DNA of 64,000 nt from positions 50,312-114,311 of the forward strand of contig NZ_CAKMSJ010000009.1 in the NCBI RefSeq assembly GCF_928381505.1. The letters are read 5' to 3'. The first letter of the stretch is position 1. Every line of letters starts with the position of its first letter. Made by a program: the position numbers and the translations under genes. The notes under the pieces were generated by a model. That model was given only the letters and a program-made list of their open reading frames with translations. It was not told where the DNA came from and ran no database searches. This document shows positions 38,251-48,339 of the stretch, one piece after another. This DNA comes from Rothia endophytica (GTDB lineage: Bacteria; Actinomycetota; Actinomycetes; Actinomycetales; Micrococcaceae).

Positions 38251-39876
38251 CTAACCGATGGTTTCCTGTGAGACGTCACCGTCAGCAAGGGGCTTGTGCT
38301 CCTCGTGACCAGCCTCAACCAGGTGGCTTGAGCCCTCTGAACGGAAACCTGACTTGAAGTCTGCGATTGCAGTCTTCAGGGCGTTGACGGTTTCGTCTTC
38401 AAGCTTGCCGCTAGCTGCAATGTCCTGCAGAACGGAGGTTGAACGGCGCAGGTGATCCAGGAATTCTGTTTCAAAGCGCAGGACGTCAGAAACTTCTACA
38501 TCGTCCAGGTAGCCGTTGGTGCCGGCCCAGATGGAAACAACCTGGTCTTCAACCGCGTAAGGGGTGTACTGGGGCTGACGCAGCAGCTCGGTGAGGCGAG
38601 CACCGCGGGTCAGCTGAGCCTTTGAGGCGTCGTCCAGGTCGGATGCAAACATAGCGAATGCTTCCATTGCGCGGTACTGAGCAAGGTCAAGCTTGAGGGT
38701 ACCGGAGACCTTCTTCATTGCCTTAGTCTGTGCTGCGCCACCCACACGGGAAACAGAGATACCTACGTCAACTGCGGGACGCTGGTTAGCGTTGAACAAG
38801 TCTGACTGCAGGAAGATCTGGCCGTCGGTGATGGAGATGACGTTGGTGGGGATGAAGGCTGAGACGTCGTTAGCCTTGGTTTCGATGATCGGGAAGCCGG
38901 TCATGGAACCTGCACCCAGCTCATCTGAGAGCTTTGCACAGCGCTCGAGCAGGCGGGAGTGGAGGTAGAAGACGTCGCCGGGGTAAGCCTCGCGGCCCGG
39001 GGGGCGGCGGAGCAGCAGTGAAACCGCACGGTAAGCTTCTGCCTGCTTTGAGAGATCATCAAAGATGATGAGAACGTGCTTGCCGCCGTACATCCAGTGC
39101 TGGCCAATGGCGCTACCGGTGTAAGGTGCCAGGTACTTGAAGCCTGCTGCATCTGATGCAGGTGAAGCGACGATGGTGGTGTATTCCAGCGCGCCCTTCT
39201 GCTTCAGGGTTTCACGAACTGCCGCGATGGTCGAAGCCTTCTGGCCGATTGCTACGTAAACGCAACGAACCTGCTTGCTGGGGTCACCGGTTTCCCAGTT
39301 ATCCTTCTGGTTCAGAATGGTGTCAACTGCGATGGCAGTTTTACCGGTCTGGCGGTCACCAATGATGAGCTGACGCTGTCCACGACCAATGGGAATCATG
39401 GCGTCGATAGCCTTGAGACCGGTCTGGAGGGGCTCGTGCACTGACTTACGCGCGGTAACGCCGGGTGCCTGAAGTTCCAGGGCACGGCGGCCTTCAGCTT
39501 CAATCTCGCCCAGGTCATCGATGGGGTTGCCCAGGGGATCAACGACACGGCCCAGGTAGGCGTCGCCTACGGGTACGGACAGAACTTCACCGGTGCGGTG
39601 AACTTCCTGGCCTTCTTCGATACCGGTGAAGTCGCCCAGGACGATTGCACCGATGTCGCGGGTATCAAGGTTCTGTGCCAGGCCAAGGGTGCCATCTTCG
39701 AAGCGAAGAAGCTCGTTAGCCATTACTGAGGGAAGACCCTCGACGCGTGCGATGCCGTCGGATGCTGATGCAACACGACCCACCTCTACGCGCTCTGCAT
39801 TGCCGGGTTCGTAAGACGCTGCGAATTCGTTCAGCGCGTTACGGACATCATCGGCATTGATGGTCAAATCGGCCAT
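38251..39876 (-). CDS. atpA: ATP synthase F1 alpha subunit
   Basis: Regulatory nucleotide-binding subunit, 541 aa. P-loop [15 protein letters not shown], then [17 protein letters not shown] and the [15 protein letters not shown] stretch. A C-terminal extension ([17 protein letters not shown]) of ~20 residues beyond the E. coli end is typical of actinobacteria. Start ATG 39876 is preceded by AGGAGAGCAGGG; the frame is open upstream to 39966 but without a ribosome site. 164 nt separate it from atpH. Confidence 0.97.
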   Translation of the reverse strand: MADLTINADDVRNALNEFAASYEPGNAERVEVGRVASASDGIARVEGLPSVMANELLRFEDGTLGLAQNLDTRDIGAIVLGDFTGIEEGQEVHRTGEVLSVPVGDAYLGRVVDPLGNPIDDLGEIEAEGRRALELQAPGVTARKSVHEPLQTGLKAIDAMIPIGRGQRQLIIGDRQTGKTAIAVDTILNQKDNWETGDPSKQVRCVYVAIGQKASTIAAVRETLKQKGALEYTTIVASPASDAAGFKYLAPYTGSAIGQHWMYGGKHVLIIFDDLSKQAEAYRAVSLLLRRPPGREAYPGDVFYLHSRLLERCAKLSDELGAGSMTGFPIIETKANDVSAFIPTNVISITDGQIFLQSDLFNANQRPAVDVGISVSRVGGAAQTKAMKKVSGTLKLDLAQYRAMEAFAMFASDLDDASKAQLTRGARLTELLRQPQYTPYAVEDQVVSIWAGTNGYLDDVEVSDVLRFETEFLDHLRRSTSVLQDIAASGKLEDETVNALKTAIADFKSGFRSEGSSHLVEAGHEEHKPLADGDVSQETIG

Positions 39877-40040
39877 CTTATGTCCCTGCTCTCCTAATTG
39901 GTTGATGGTCTGCACCGAACGGGTGCGTCCATCTAAACTTGCAAGACGTAGGTTCCCGCCCGCCACCAGTGGATGAACGGGAACTCGCTACTGTCTTATG
40001 TATCTTCTAAATCACCGTCGTAAACGGTTTGTCACACTGC

Positions 40041-40852
40041 CTATGCGAAGGATCGGCTGAGATCTGCTAGGCGGGTTGAAAGAGTGCCATCAATGACCTC
40101 GTCACCTACCTGAACACGCAGACCGCCCAGAACCGAAGGATCGACAGTGATATCGAGCTTTAGGTCCTTACCGTAGGTTGTGTTGAGTGACCCCTGCAGC
40201 TTAGCGATCTGCTCAGCTGAGAGTGCCTCAGCAGCGGTTACTCGTGCAATCCAACGGTCTTGACGCTTGACGATGATTTCAACAAACTCATTAGCCAGGC
40301 GAGCTGCGGCGCTACCGCGAGTCGCTGAGCCAACTCGTTCGAGCAGAAGCTTGCCCTCTTCAGTGGTAACCTGACCACCGAGATTAACGGCGAGCTTCTT
40401 GAGTGCTTCTTTGCTTGCCCTGCTGTCAGCTAGCGCTGACTGAGCCTCCGCTGAGCTATCAACGGTGTTGACAAAGGTCAACAGTTCGTTGACGACTGCG
40501 TCCAGTGCATCTGCACCGCCGCGCTGCTCAGCTGACATCGCAATCGCGGTCACGGCAGTTTTTTCAAGAGCATCTGCCAGGTCTCGCTCGGAGCTCCAGC
40601 GTGCCTCTGCAGCTGCAGAAACGACGTTGAGAGCGCCTTCTGAAACCTTGCCGCTCAAAACTGCGCGGGCAATACCGGCGCGCTGTTCCGCTTCGCGAGA
40701 AGGATCGGTTAGACCTCGCCTCAAGCCACCGTTGCCATCGATAAGATCGACGACAGCGAAAAGCTCTGCTGCGAGGTGGTTGGGGTTAGAGGCAGTATTA
40801 TCTGCCAGAACCTGTTCCACCTTGTTCAGTGATTCAGTTGACACTGCTGACA

Positions 40853-40853
<1 letters not shown>
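40041..40853 (-). CDS. atpH: ATP synthase F1 delta subunit
   Basis: Stator subunit linking F1 to subunit b, 270 aa. The helical N-terminal domain (ELFAVVDLIDGNGGLRRGLTDPSR) and the C-terminal region (KLDITVDPSVLGGLRVQVGDEVIDGTLSTRL) are typical of actinobacterial delta. Not fused to subunit b, unlike the mycobacterial b-delta protein. The ATG overlaps the atpF stop by one base (TAATG). Confidence 0.94.
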
Positions 40854-41425
<572 letters not shown>

Positions 41426-41452
41426 TCAAGTAGGTTCGACATCAGTCGAACA

Positions 41453-41656
41453 TTACATAATGAATGCCAGGACCAGACCAAGAATTGCCAGTGCTTCAAC
41501 CAGAGCGAAGCCCAGGAACAGCATGGGCTGCAGGGTCTTCTGTGACTCGGGCTGACGGGCAACGCTGGTCATGTAAGCAGCGAAGATCAGACCTACGCCG
41601 ATGCCGCCGCCGATAGCTGAGAGACCGTAGCCGATTGCGGTAAGTGAACCTTCCAT
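41453..41656 (-). CDS. atpE: ATP synthase Fo subunit c
   Basis: Proton-carrying rotor ring subunit, 67 aa, two transmembrane helices joined by the polar loop ARQPESQ. The essential carboxylate is Glu in [11 protein letters not shown] (helix 2). The first helix holds the Gly-rich GGGIGVGL packing motif. ATG 41656 with AAAGGAAAAA upstream is the right start; an in-frame ATG at 41680 would add non-conserved residues. Target of diarylquinolines in mycobacteria. Confidence 0.96.
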   Translation of the reverse strand: MEGSLTAIGYGLSAIGGGIGVGLIFAAYMTSVARQPESQKTLQPMLFLGFALVEALAILGLVLAFIM

Positions 41657-41674
41657 GGTTTTTCCTTTCACAGA

Positions 41675-41741
41675 GCCCACAGTGAGTTTGTGTTGTGTGT
41701 GGGCAGAGTTTTCTTGTGGATAACTACCCGCTAAAGCGGGT
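41675..41741 (-). repeat. Two hairpins in the atpB-atpE gap
   Basis: ACCCGC/GCGGGT (41726-41741, 4-nt loop) and GCCCACA/TGTGGGC (41675-41704) lie in the 124-nt gap, the second ending ~20 nt before the atpE start. They may tune atpE mRNA stability or translation, since c is needed in excess. Confidence 0.5.
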
Positions 41742-41780
41742 TGCTTTATTCATCTACTGCCGTAGCAGCAGAGAAAATCT

Positions 41781-42584
41781 TTAGTGGCCTTCTGAGACCG
41801 AGCCCTGCAGGTAAACAGCAAGGAGCAGGGTGAAGACGTAGGCCTGGATGCACTGAATCATCAGCTCCAGGAAGAAGAGGAAGATGCCCAGGACACCAGA
41901 ACCAACCGATGCCAGTGCAGCGAAGCCGCCTGCCTCCATGATGAGGTACTGGGTCAGTGAGGCGGCAACCATAATCGCCAAGTGACCACCGAACATGGTG
42001 GCGAAGAGACGGAGAGCATGGGTGGCTGGGCGGATCAACATGTTGGACATGAACTCAATGGGAATGAGGATGACATAGATGACCGGAGGAACACCGGATG
42101 GCATAGTCATGTCCTTGAAGAAAGTACCCAGACCTTTTCGCTTAATACCAACACCAACCCAGGTCACATAAGCAATGATCGCCAGTGCGTAGGCTGAGCC
42201 TACATGTGACATGGTGGGGAGCTGAATCAGCGGAATGGAACCGTAAAGGTTGTTGACCAGGATGAAGAAGAATGCTGTAAAGAGCAACGGCACGAAGGGC
42301 TTATAGGCGTGAGCGCCGATAATTTCTTTCCCCAGGCTGTTGCGTGCCATACCGTAACCCATTTCGCCAATGAACTGGGTGCGGGATGGAACCATGGCAC
42401 GCTTGCGAGCGGCATACATAAAGAAGCCTGCCACAATTACCACCGACAACATCACCAAGAGCATCTGCTTGCCAAAAGCAAACGAGCCGATCTCGAAGAT
42501 TGCAGGTAGGTGCATGTCATCAATCGTGGGAGCTTGATAGCCCTGCTGTTCTCCAGCTGCAACAACTAGCCCGTTTGAAATCAA
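41781..42584 (-). CDS. atpB: ATP synthase Fo subunit a
   Basis: Proton channel subunit, 267 aa, with five to six membrane helices. The essential arginine is in the penultimate region NMLIRPATHALRLFATMFGGH, and the last helices carry LELMIQCIQAYVFTLLLAVYL. I choose the TTG at 42584, with AAAGGA about 6 nt upstream. The frame continues to an ATG at 42629, but the added RLRKRPTSSKK would be a basic N-terminus unusual for the family. First structural gene of the atp set. Confidence 0.94.
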   Translation of the reverse strand: MISNGLVVAAGEQQGYQAPTIDDMHLPAIFEIGSFAFGKQMLLVMLSVVIVAGFFMYAARKRAMVPSRTQFIGEMGYGMARNSLGKEIIGAHAYKPFVPLLFTAFFFILVNNLYGSIPLIQLPTMSHVGSAYALAIIAYVTWVGVGIKRKGLGTFFKDMTMPSGVPPVIYVILIPIEFMSNMLIRPATHALRLFATMFGGHLAIMVAASLTQYLIMEAGGFAALASVGSGVLGIFLFFLELMIQCIQAYVFTLLLAVYLQGSVSEGH

Positions 42585-42680
42585 GGCAAGTCCTTTCTTG
42601 CTACTTGTCGGCCGCTTGCGCAACCTCATAGGTGTTCAAAGAATCAAAAGTATGTGTGGTCTCTTAGCGAAAAGAGATAT

Positions 42681-42959
42681 TTATTTTTGGTGCGTCTGTC
42701 GCATATGGAGGAAGACCAAGTAGACACCGCCAAAGGCGCCAAGAAGAACTCCTGCCCACCGGATCCAAGAGGTTCCAAGTAAGTGGTCCAAGCCATATCC
42801 TACCAAACCCCAGACCGCTATGCCGATAATGACGTAGAGAAGCGTCATAAAGGCACCGGCAGTCCCTCCCCCGGCAACCAATTCGCCGGTGGAGCGAAGC
42901 TTCTTATCCTGGCTGTACCAGGTGTCCTCATTTTCTTTCAACAGCCGCTCACTTTCCAT
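42681..42959 (-). CDS. AtpI/AtpZ-like small membrane protein
   Basis: 92 aa with two hydrophobic segments (AFMTLLYVIIGIAVWGLVGYG and the region after WIRWAG). The position just ahead of atpB fits the accessory AtpI/AtpZ genes, implicated elsewhere in c-ring assembly and Mg uptake. The start overlaps the stop of the next upstream gene (43387-42959) by one base. Confidence 0.8.
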   Translation of the reverse strand: MESERLLKENEDTWYSQDKKLRSTGELVAGGGTAGAFMTLLYVIIGIAVWGLVGYGLDHLLGTSWIRWAGVLLGAFGGVYLVFLHMRQTHQK

Positions 42960-43387
42960 CAGTCAGTTGCGTCGAAGTACAGCAGTCGTTGCTTGGTGAT
43001 GACGTACGTTTCAAGCCCCAGCTGCAGAAGAACCGCGATAAGAGCCGCTACCATCATCCAACCGTTCCTGAAACCATCGGGTACAGGAGCGAGAATCAAC
43101 AGCAGCGTAAAGATAACTACCTTCACAACATAAGCGATAACCAGTGAACGCGCAGCCGATGTCATCGACCACCGCTCCCCTACAAGCACCGTTACGATAC
43201 TGATCAGGAAACTGAGGTAGACGATACCTACACCGGTTGAAAAGCCACCAGCGCCGTCAAAGCCTTCTGTTATCGCTCCAATAATCGTACCGATAATGGC
43301 CAAGATTACAAAAGATAGTGTCACGTAACACAGGATGCGCCACCAGGGCATCTGGCCCACACGCGGGTTACCGAATAGTCGATGCAC
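42959..43387 (-). CDS. Putative ATP synthase-associated membrane protein (AtpI-like)
   Basis: 142 aa with four hydrophobic segments, as in the AtpI/Rv1303-type proteins that precede atpB in actinobacteria. Motif support is weak; the assignment rests on position and topology. Its start lies 20 nt inside the end of the wecA-like gene, so it is coupled to it. Confidence 0.72.
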   Translation of the reverse strand: MHRLFGNPRVGQMPWWRILCYVTLSFVILAIIGTIIGAITEGFDGAGGFSTGVGIVYLSFLISIVTVLVGERWSMTSAARSLVIAYVVKVVIFTLLLILAPVPDGFRNGWMMVAALIAVLLQLGLETYVITKQRLLYFDATD

Positions 43388-44396
43388 TTTTAACCTTTCT
43401 CAGAGCTGAGGGAAGGGACAGGTACATCGCCAGCAAACACACCACGAGGATTGCTGACCAGATGGCATTCTGAGTTTCAAAGGGTAGAGCCAGAACCGTG
43501 ATTGCTGTAATGACCAGGGTAAATACTGTTACCAAAGACGCGCTGCCGATATGGCTCAGTCCGCAGTCCGTAAGCTGTTGATAGACGTGGGTGCGGTGGG
43601 GTTTGTACCACTGCTCCCCCCTGAGTACTCGCCGCAAGAGAGTTACACCGGTATCAGTCAGATAGACCAGTAGGGGCGCCAGGATGTACTCAAGATAGAT
43701 TCCCGACAGGAAGGCGCCGATAGCCATTGAAGCGATGGCTCCACCCAGGAAGTAGGACCCTGCGTCCCCGAGAAAAACATTCTTGCCGGTGCGCACGTTC
43801 CAGGGCAGGAAAGCAAGGTAGGCTGCGGCTAAGGCGGCGCCGCCTCCTACGAGCCAGGGTGTGGAGTTTACCCAGCCAGCGTAACTGTAGGCCACCCCGA
43901 CGGCAAGGCCGTGTAGACCTGAAATGCCGTTGATGCCATCCATAAAATTGGTGACATTGATGTAAGCAGCCACAGCGATGACACCCAGCGGTAGCCACCA
44001 AATAGGGGTGCCCAGAGCATAGGTGAGACCTAGGGTAACGATGACACCAATCAGCACCTGAGCCCCAGCTCGCACCTTAATGGAGACACCGCGGTAGTCC
44101 TCAAGCCAGCCGAGAAGCCCGGCAGATATCATGCCAAAGAGGACGCACAAGGCAACCGAGCGGTCGGTATATATTTGCCCATCGACCAAGACACTAACGT
44201 ACCCCAAAAGCACTGCTAGCGCCGTTGCTAAACCCATTCCCCGGTAGACCGGAGAAGTATGGGATGAGCGCTCGGTTGGGATGTCTACGAGGTTCCAACG
44301 ATGCAGAAGCGGCCGTACTGCAAAAGGCAGCAGAAGACCCGCCACGGCAGCTACACCACCGGCTACCAGAATAAGGAGTAAAAGCTCTGAGTTCAT
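43368..44396 (-). CDS. wecA: WecA/MraY-like UDP-sugar:polyprenyl-phosphate sugar-1-phosphate transferase
   Basis: 342-aa membrane enzyme with about ten hydrophobic segments that starts glycan assembly by moving a sugar-1-phosphate (usually GlcNAc-1-P) onto decaprenyl or undecaprenyl phosphate. NVTNFMDGINGISGLHG and VFLGDAGSYFLGG are the acidic Mg-binding loops; KPHRTHVYQQL is the C-terminal cytosolic loop of the family. GGGGGAG precedes the ATG. The position before the AtpI-like genes and atpB matches M. tuberculosis rfe (Rv1302). Confidence 0.9.
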   Translation of the reverse strand: MNSELLLLILVAGGVAAVAGLLLPFAVRPLLHRWNLVDIPTERSSHTSPVYRGMGLATALAVLLGYVSVLVDGQIYTDRSVALCVLFGMISAGLLGWLEDYRGVSIKVRAGAQVLIGVIVTLGLTYALGTPIWWLPLGVIAVAAYINVTNFMDGINGISGLHGLAVGVAYSYAGWVNSTPWLVGGGAALAAAYLAFLPWNVRTGKNVFLGDAGSYFLGGAIASMAIGAFLSGIYLEYILAPLLVYLTDTGVTLLRRVLRGEQWYKPHRTHVYQQLTDCGLSHIGSASLVTVFTLVITAITVLALPFETQNAIWSAILVVCLLAMYLSLPSALRKVKSASTIR

Positions 44397-44399
44397 GGC

Positions 44400-46262
44400 T
44401 TACTCCCCCTGCCCTGCGTGGTCAGCACGTTCATACCCTCTGTGCTCCCGGTAGTTTCTGAACCAGAGAGCGTAGTCCAGCTCGCTGGGTGCTTGTACGG
44501 GCGCCTTGGCATGTAGGATATAAGGATTAAGCTCGCTTCGGCGGGCCTCTTCACCCGCACCGAAAAGCACTTCGTCCTTTTTCTCACCGGGACGAAGCCC
44601 GATAATGTCAATCTCGACATCGTAGCGCTCGTACATACGGCGCATGTGCTCAGCAATCTTGAGGATTGATACCGGCTTCCCCATATCGAGCACCAGCACT
44701 TCACCGCTATCACCGATATGGCCGGCCAGCATGACTAAGAGACAGGCGTCCGAGATGAGCATAAAAAAACGGGTGGCTTCTTCGTGGGTGACCGTAATGG
44801 GCCCACCATCCTGTATTTGCTGTGTAAAGAGAGGTTTGATGGAACCTCTAGAGCCAAAGACATTACCGAAGCGTACCGACACATATTTCTTGCCGGTTTG
44901 CTGCCCATACCAACTGGTCAGCATCTCAGCTGTTCGCTTGGACTGGCCTAAAGCAGTAGTAGGATCAGCAGCTTTATCTGTTGAAACGTTGACAAAAACT
45001 TCAACGTCTACTTCAGATGCAGCTTTGAGAACATTCCCGGTGCCCAGGGCATTAGTTTTGTAGGCTTCCTTAGGGTAAGCCTCCAGAGCTGACACATGCT
45101 TTAGTGCCGCAGCATGAAATACAACCTGAGGTTGACGTTCAAGAAAAACCGCCATGATGGCGTCCGCATCGCGTACATCAGCTAGCACAATGGAGCGATC
45201 ATCAAGACTAGAAAGCCCGGTCAGGGAGTATTTTGTATCCATGAGCAGGGATTCATCGCGGTCCAGCATCATCAGTTCAGCTGGAGCGTACTTACTCAGT
45301 TGCCGGCAGAGCTCAGAGCCAATCGAGCCACCGGCTCCCGTCACCAGGACCCGTTTACCCTCAACGTAGGAGGCAATAGCGTCCCGATCAATCTGGTAAT
45401 CGATTTTTCCGCGGATGTTCTCTAGAAGGAAGCGGTCATCGTTAGCCAGCTCCTCCCCCTTGATACCCGAGATGTCAGGAATAGCAGAAGTGATGCGGAG
45501 AGTTTCTACGCCCAGTTCTTTCATCGCCTGGGTGACCCTCACCAGACGGCGCTCTGAGATGTTCTCCCCAATAGCGATGAGCACCTTGCCAACGTGCAGA
45601 CGCTTGACCAGCTGCGGGAGGTCAGCACTTTCACCGGCGACATGCACCGAATGAATCCGCGCATTTCTCATCGACGGATCATCATCGACAATGGCTACCG
45701 GTCGGTACTTAGATTTGGGGTCCGACATGAGATTAGAAACCACGTTTCGCCCCAGGAAGCCCGCGCCAAAAACAATCACCGGCTCAGAGCTATCCAAATC
45801 AGGCCGGTTAGTGTGGTCCTCATACATGCGTTTGACGTAACGCAGCCCCATCATCAGCAAAATAGCGATGGGGAAGGCAATAACTACCACAGAACGCGGA
45901 ACACCAATATGGCGGGCAAACAGTAGCAGAACAAACTGGATGGTAATGACGTTGGCAACCGCTAGAGGATAGAGAATGCGACCTTCATGGAAGCTGCCGT
46001 AAGAGTAGCGATCACGGTAGAGCCCAGCGCAGAGACCAAAACCCAGCTGCAATACCACGGCTAATGAAGCGACAAGAGCTAAACCGCTACCGTCGATCTG
46101 CCTAATATCAAGGCCGTATCGGAGAATAAAGGCTACGGGAAGGGCGACCAGCCAGGCTACAGAGTCAAGCCCCATCTGAACGTACTTCCACCAAGTTTTG
46201 CGCTCATAGGTGTTGGGGAGCACGGGCATGCTGGCTGTTTGCAGGGATGCTTCTTTAGCCAC
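44400..46262 (-). CDS. FlaA1/WbpM-like nucleotide-sugar dehydratase/epimerase with membrane domain
   Basis: 620 aa. Four N-terminal hydrophobic segments (to about residue 150), then a CoA-binding/Rossmann-like domain (IVFGAGFLGRNVVSNL), then the catalytic SDR domain (VLVTGAGGSIGSELCRQLSKY, VSTDKAADPTTALGQSKRTAE). This architecture belongs to UDP-GlcNAc C4,C6-dehydratases and related enzymes that make UDP-linked deoxy sugars. GTG start with AGGGAG upstream, overlapping the GT2 gene by 8 nt. Likely supplies the sugar for the neighbouring WecA-like enzyme or the glycosyltransferase; inferred. Confidence 0.9.
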   Translation of the reverse strand: MAKEASLQTASMPVLPNTYERKTWWKYVQMGLDSVAWLVALPVAFILRYGLDIRQIDGSGLALVASLAVVLQLGFGLCAGLYRDRYSYGSFHEGRILYPLAVANVITIQFVLLLFARHIGVPRSVVVIAFPIAILLMMGLRYVKRMYEDHTNRPDLDSSEPVIVFGAGFLGRNVVSNLMSDPKSKYRPVAIVDDDPSMRNARIHSVHVAGESADLPQLVKRLHVGKVLIAIGENISERRLVRVTQAMKELGVETLRITSAIPDISGIKGEELANDDRFLLENIRGKIDYQIDRDAIASYVEGKRVLVTGAGGSIGSELCRQLSKYAPAELMMLDRDESLLMDTKYSLTGLSSLDDRSIVLADVRDADAIMAVFLERQPQVVFHAAALKHVSALEAYPKEAYKTNALGTGNVLKAASEVDVEVFVNVSTDKAADPTTALGQSKRTAEMLTSWYGQQTGKKYVSVRFGNVFGSRGSIKPLFTQQIQDGGPITVTHEEATRFFMLISDACLLVMLAGHIGDSGEVLVLDMGKPVSILKIAEHMRRMYERYDVEIDIIGLRPGEKKDEVLFGAGEEARRSELNPYILHAKAPVQAPSELDYALWFRNYREHRGYERADHAGQGE

Positions 46263-48114
46263 GGTCTCCCTCTCGCTGAACTACTGCTATTTTGCCGCGC
46301 GTCACCGCTCTAAAAATCTTTTTCCGAACATCTTCTGGAACGAAACGGTAGACGGAACGAACGGTGATGTTTCGTGCCCACTGAAGTTTTGATAAAGCTC
46401 CACCGTTATAGAGTCTGCGCTGCACTTCGTAATCCTTGGAAAAAGCAGCAAGCCCTCCACGCCGAGCGTAGGCTTCAGTGACCCGGTAGGCGACCAGGGG
46501 CTCCTGGACGTTGCCAAAGATGAAGCCGGCTTTATTCATGCGCACCCACAGCCAGTAATCTTCTGCCCCGGGAACTTCGGTGTAGCTCCCCACGGCAAGA
46601 ACCGCTGATTTCCTGAAGACAACGGTGGGGTGCAGCATAGGGTTGCGGGTTGCAAATGTACTGCTGATAGTCCGGGGGTGGGAAGGTGCCGACCGCACAG
46701 ACTCCACCACTTCTGGATCGGTAAGGAACTCGTTCATCGCTGATCCAACAACATCGTAGGTGCAGTTGGCTACCAGAGGGATTTGAACGTCAAACCGGTG
46801 AGGCAGCGAAATGTCATCAGCATCAGCCCGAGCCACAATATCGTGGGTGCAGGCGTCCAGACCTTCACGCAAAGCGGCGGCTAAACCGAAATTCTGCGGT
46901 AGGGCAAGACGCTTAACTGGCATAGACGCTGAGACTTCAAATTCATCGAGCACAGCCGAGAGTTCAGCAGGAAGAGGCCCATCTTCAACCAGAACCACTT
47001 CATCAGGGCGCAGCTCCTGCGCTTCTGTATTAGACAGCAGGGCATCTTTAAGCTGGTGTGCTTTATCTTTGGCGTACACACTCATGAGCAGGCTGAAAGC
47101 AGCACTATCAGACCGGTCACTTCTCTGCCTTTGAGAGGATGTAACGGTTTCCAGGTCATAGACACCAGCCAGCACCTGGTCGTTACTGCGGTAGCCGCGG
47201 GCGGCGTCCCGCACTCCCTTGAGAAAGTAACCGGTATAAATCTTCTTGTCGGTGGTGCGGAGTAGGGTGCTAGCCCACAACCTGGCGGTTGAACCACCGT
47301 AGAGCAGCTTCTCTAGTGGGCTCAGCGTGCGCCGTGCACAGAAAACCCAGAGCTTGTTGCGTACATCGTTGTAAAAGCGGGGCCCTGGATTGGCGTCGGT
47401 AGTACCAAAAGTTTTGGTGTGGTGCAGAGCCACCGATTTTTCGGTAGCTATAGCATTACCATGATGGGCAAGGCGAGTGGTGTACTCGAAGTCATCATTC
47501 CAAATGAAGAAATCAGCCAGAGGCAGCTCGGTGGCCCGCATAGCTGCAGCATCGAGCAGAACGGATACGAAGGACGCCGAGCGGATGGGACGGGCTCCCA
47601 CAGCTGCCGCTTTCTGGGTGCGCTCCTGACCGGCTGCGAACATAGTACGCATGGTGTTCATGGGATGGTCGCGTCCGTCATCCCACACCACCTTCGAAGC
47701 TACAAAGACGGGGCGTTCGCTTCGAACAGGTGAGTAATCCACCCAGGCTCGATAGGCCTCGCTCAGGGTATTGGCGGTCGGTTCAGTGTCATCGTCCATC
47801 ACCCATACTAGATCCGCGTCATGGCGTGCCAAAGCTCGGTCAATCCCTACCGCAAAACCTCCGGCACCGCCCACGTTCTTAGGTAAATGCACGATATCGG
47901 TGTCTAGCCCGTAGCTCAGTGAGTCAAGGTAGTCGCCAGTGCCGTCTGTCGATGCGTTGTTGATAATCACCACGGCATGCGGCACCAGTTGACCGGACGC
48001 TATTCCAGCTAAAGTTTGGGGAAGCAAGTCTAGACGGTTGTAGGTAACAACCACCGCCACAATGCGTTCTGAGCGAGCAGCCTGTGCTGCTGTGGGTTCA
48101 CCGGGAGAAACCAT
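46255..48114 (-). CDS. Bifunctional family 2 glycosyltransferase (two GT2 domains)
   Basis: 619 aa, two GT-A domains in tandem. Domain 1 (~17-320): VAVVVTYNRLDLLPQTLAGI, INNASTDGTG, and the acidic metal site WVMDDDTEPT, resembling galactofuranosyl/rhamnosyl transferases. Domain 2 (~345-560): SLLMSVYAKDKAHQLKDAL, LVEDGPLP, and ARADADDISLPHR, resembling AmsE-type transferases. Both keep a D-x-D or DDD metal motif, so both may be active. ATG 48114 is preferred: AGCAGG lies 5 nt upstream; an ATG at 48174 lacks support. Coupled to the FlaA1-like gene. Confidence 0.9.
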   Translation of the reverse strand: MVSPGEPTAAQAARSERIVAVVVTYNRLDLLPQTLAGIASGQLVPHAVVIINNASTDGTGDYLDSLSYGLDTDIVHLPKNVGGAGGFAVGIDRALARHDADLVWVMDDDTEPTANTLSEAYRAWVDYSPVRSERPVFVASKVVWDDGRDHPMNTMRTMFAAGQERTQKAAAVGARPIRSASFVSVLLDAAAMRATELPLADFFIWNDDFEYTTRLAHHGNAIATEKSVALHHTKTFGTTDANPGPRFYNDVRNKLWVFCARRTLSPLEKLLYGGSTARLWASTLLRTTDKKIYTGYFLKGVRDAARGYRSNDQVLAGVYDLETVTSSQRQRSDRSDSAAFSLLMSVYAKDKAHQLKDALLSNTEAQELRPDEVVLVEDGPLPAELSAVLDEFEVSASMPVKRLALPQNFGLAAALREGLDACTHDIVARADADDISLPHRFDVQIPLVANCTYDVVGSAMNEFLTDPEVVESVRSAPSHPRTISSTFATRNPMLHPTVVFRKSAVLAVGSYTEVPGAEDYWLWVRMNKAGFIFGNVQEPLVAYRVTEAYARRGGLAAFSKDYEVQRRLYNGGALSKLQWARNITVRSVYRFVPEDVRKKIFRAVTRGKIAVVQREGDRG

Positions 48115-48339
48115 TGAAACCTGCTTAATCCTTTCAGCGGGTGGTAGCCTGTTCAAGCTGTGCGGCAGAAACACCGCATAATCTTCTAAAGTTTACCTAA
48201 CTTCTAGCTTAAACCATTTACAGCCAGCCGGTGAGCGCAGAAGATACCGGCTTTTCTCAGGGTTGCTTACGGGGTTTTAGCGGCACTGTATGACACCCTA
48301 GAGGTAAACCCGCACAGGTGCGGGAGCTTATTTGAACTG
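48115..48339. promoter_or_regulatory. Divergent intergenic region of the glycan module
   Basis: 225 nt between the GT2 gene (minus) and the SDR gene (plus). It contains a CCCGCAC-AG-GTGCGGG hairpin near 48309-48324 and AT-rich stretches. No single promoter can be fixed. Confidence 0.35.
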
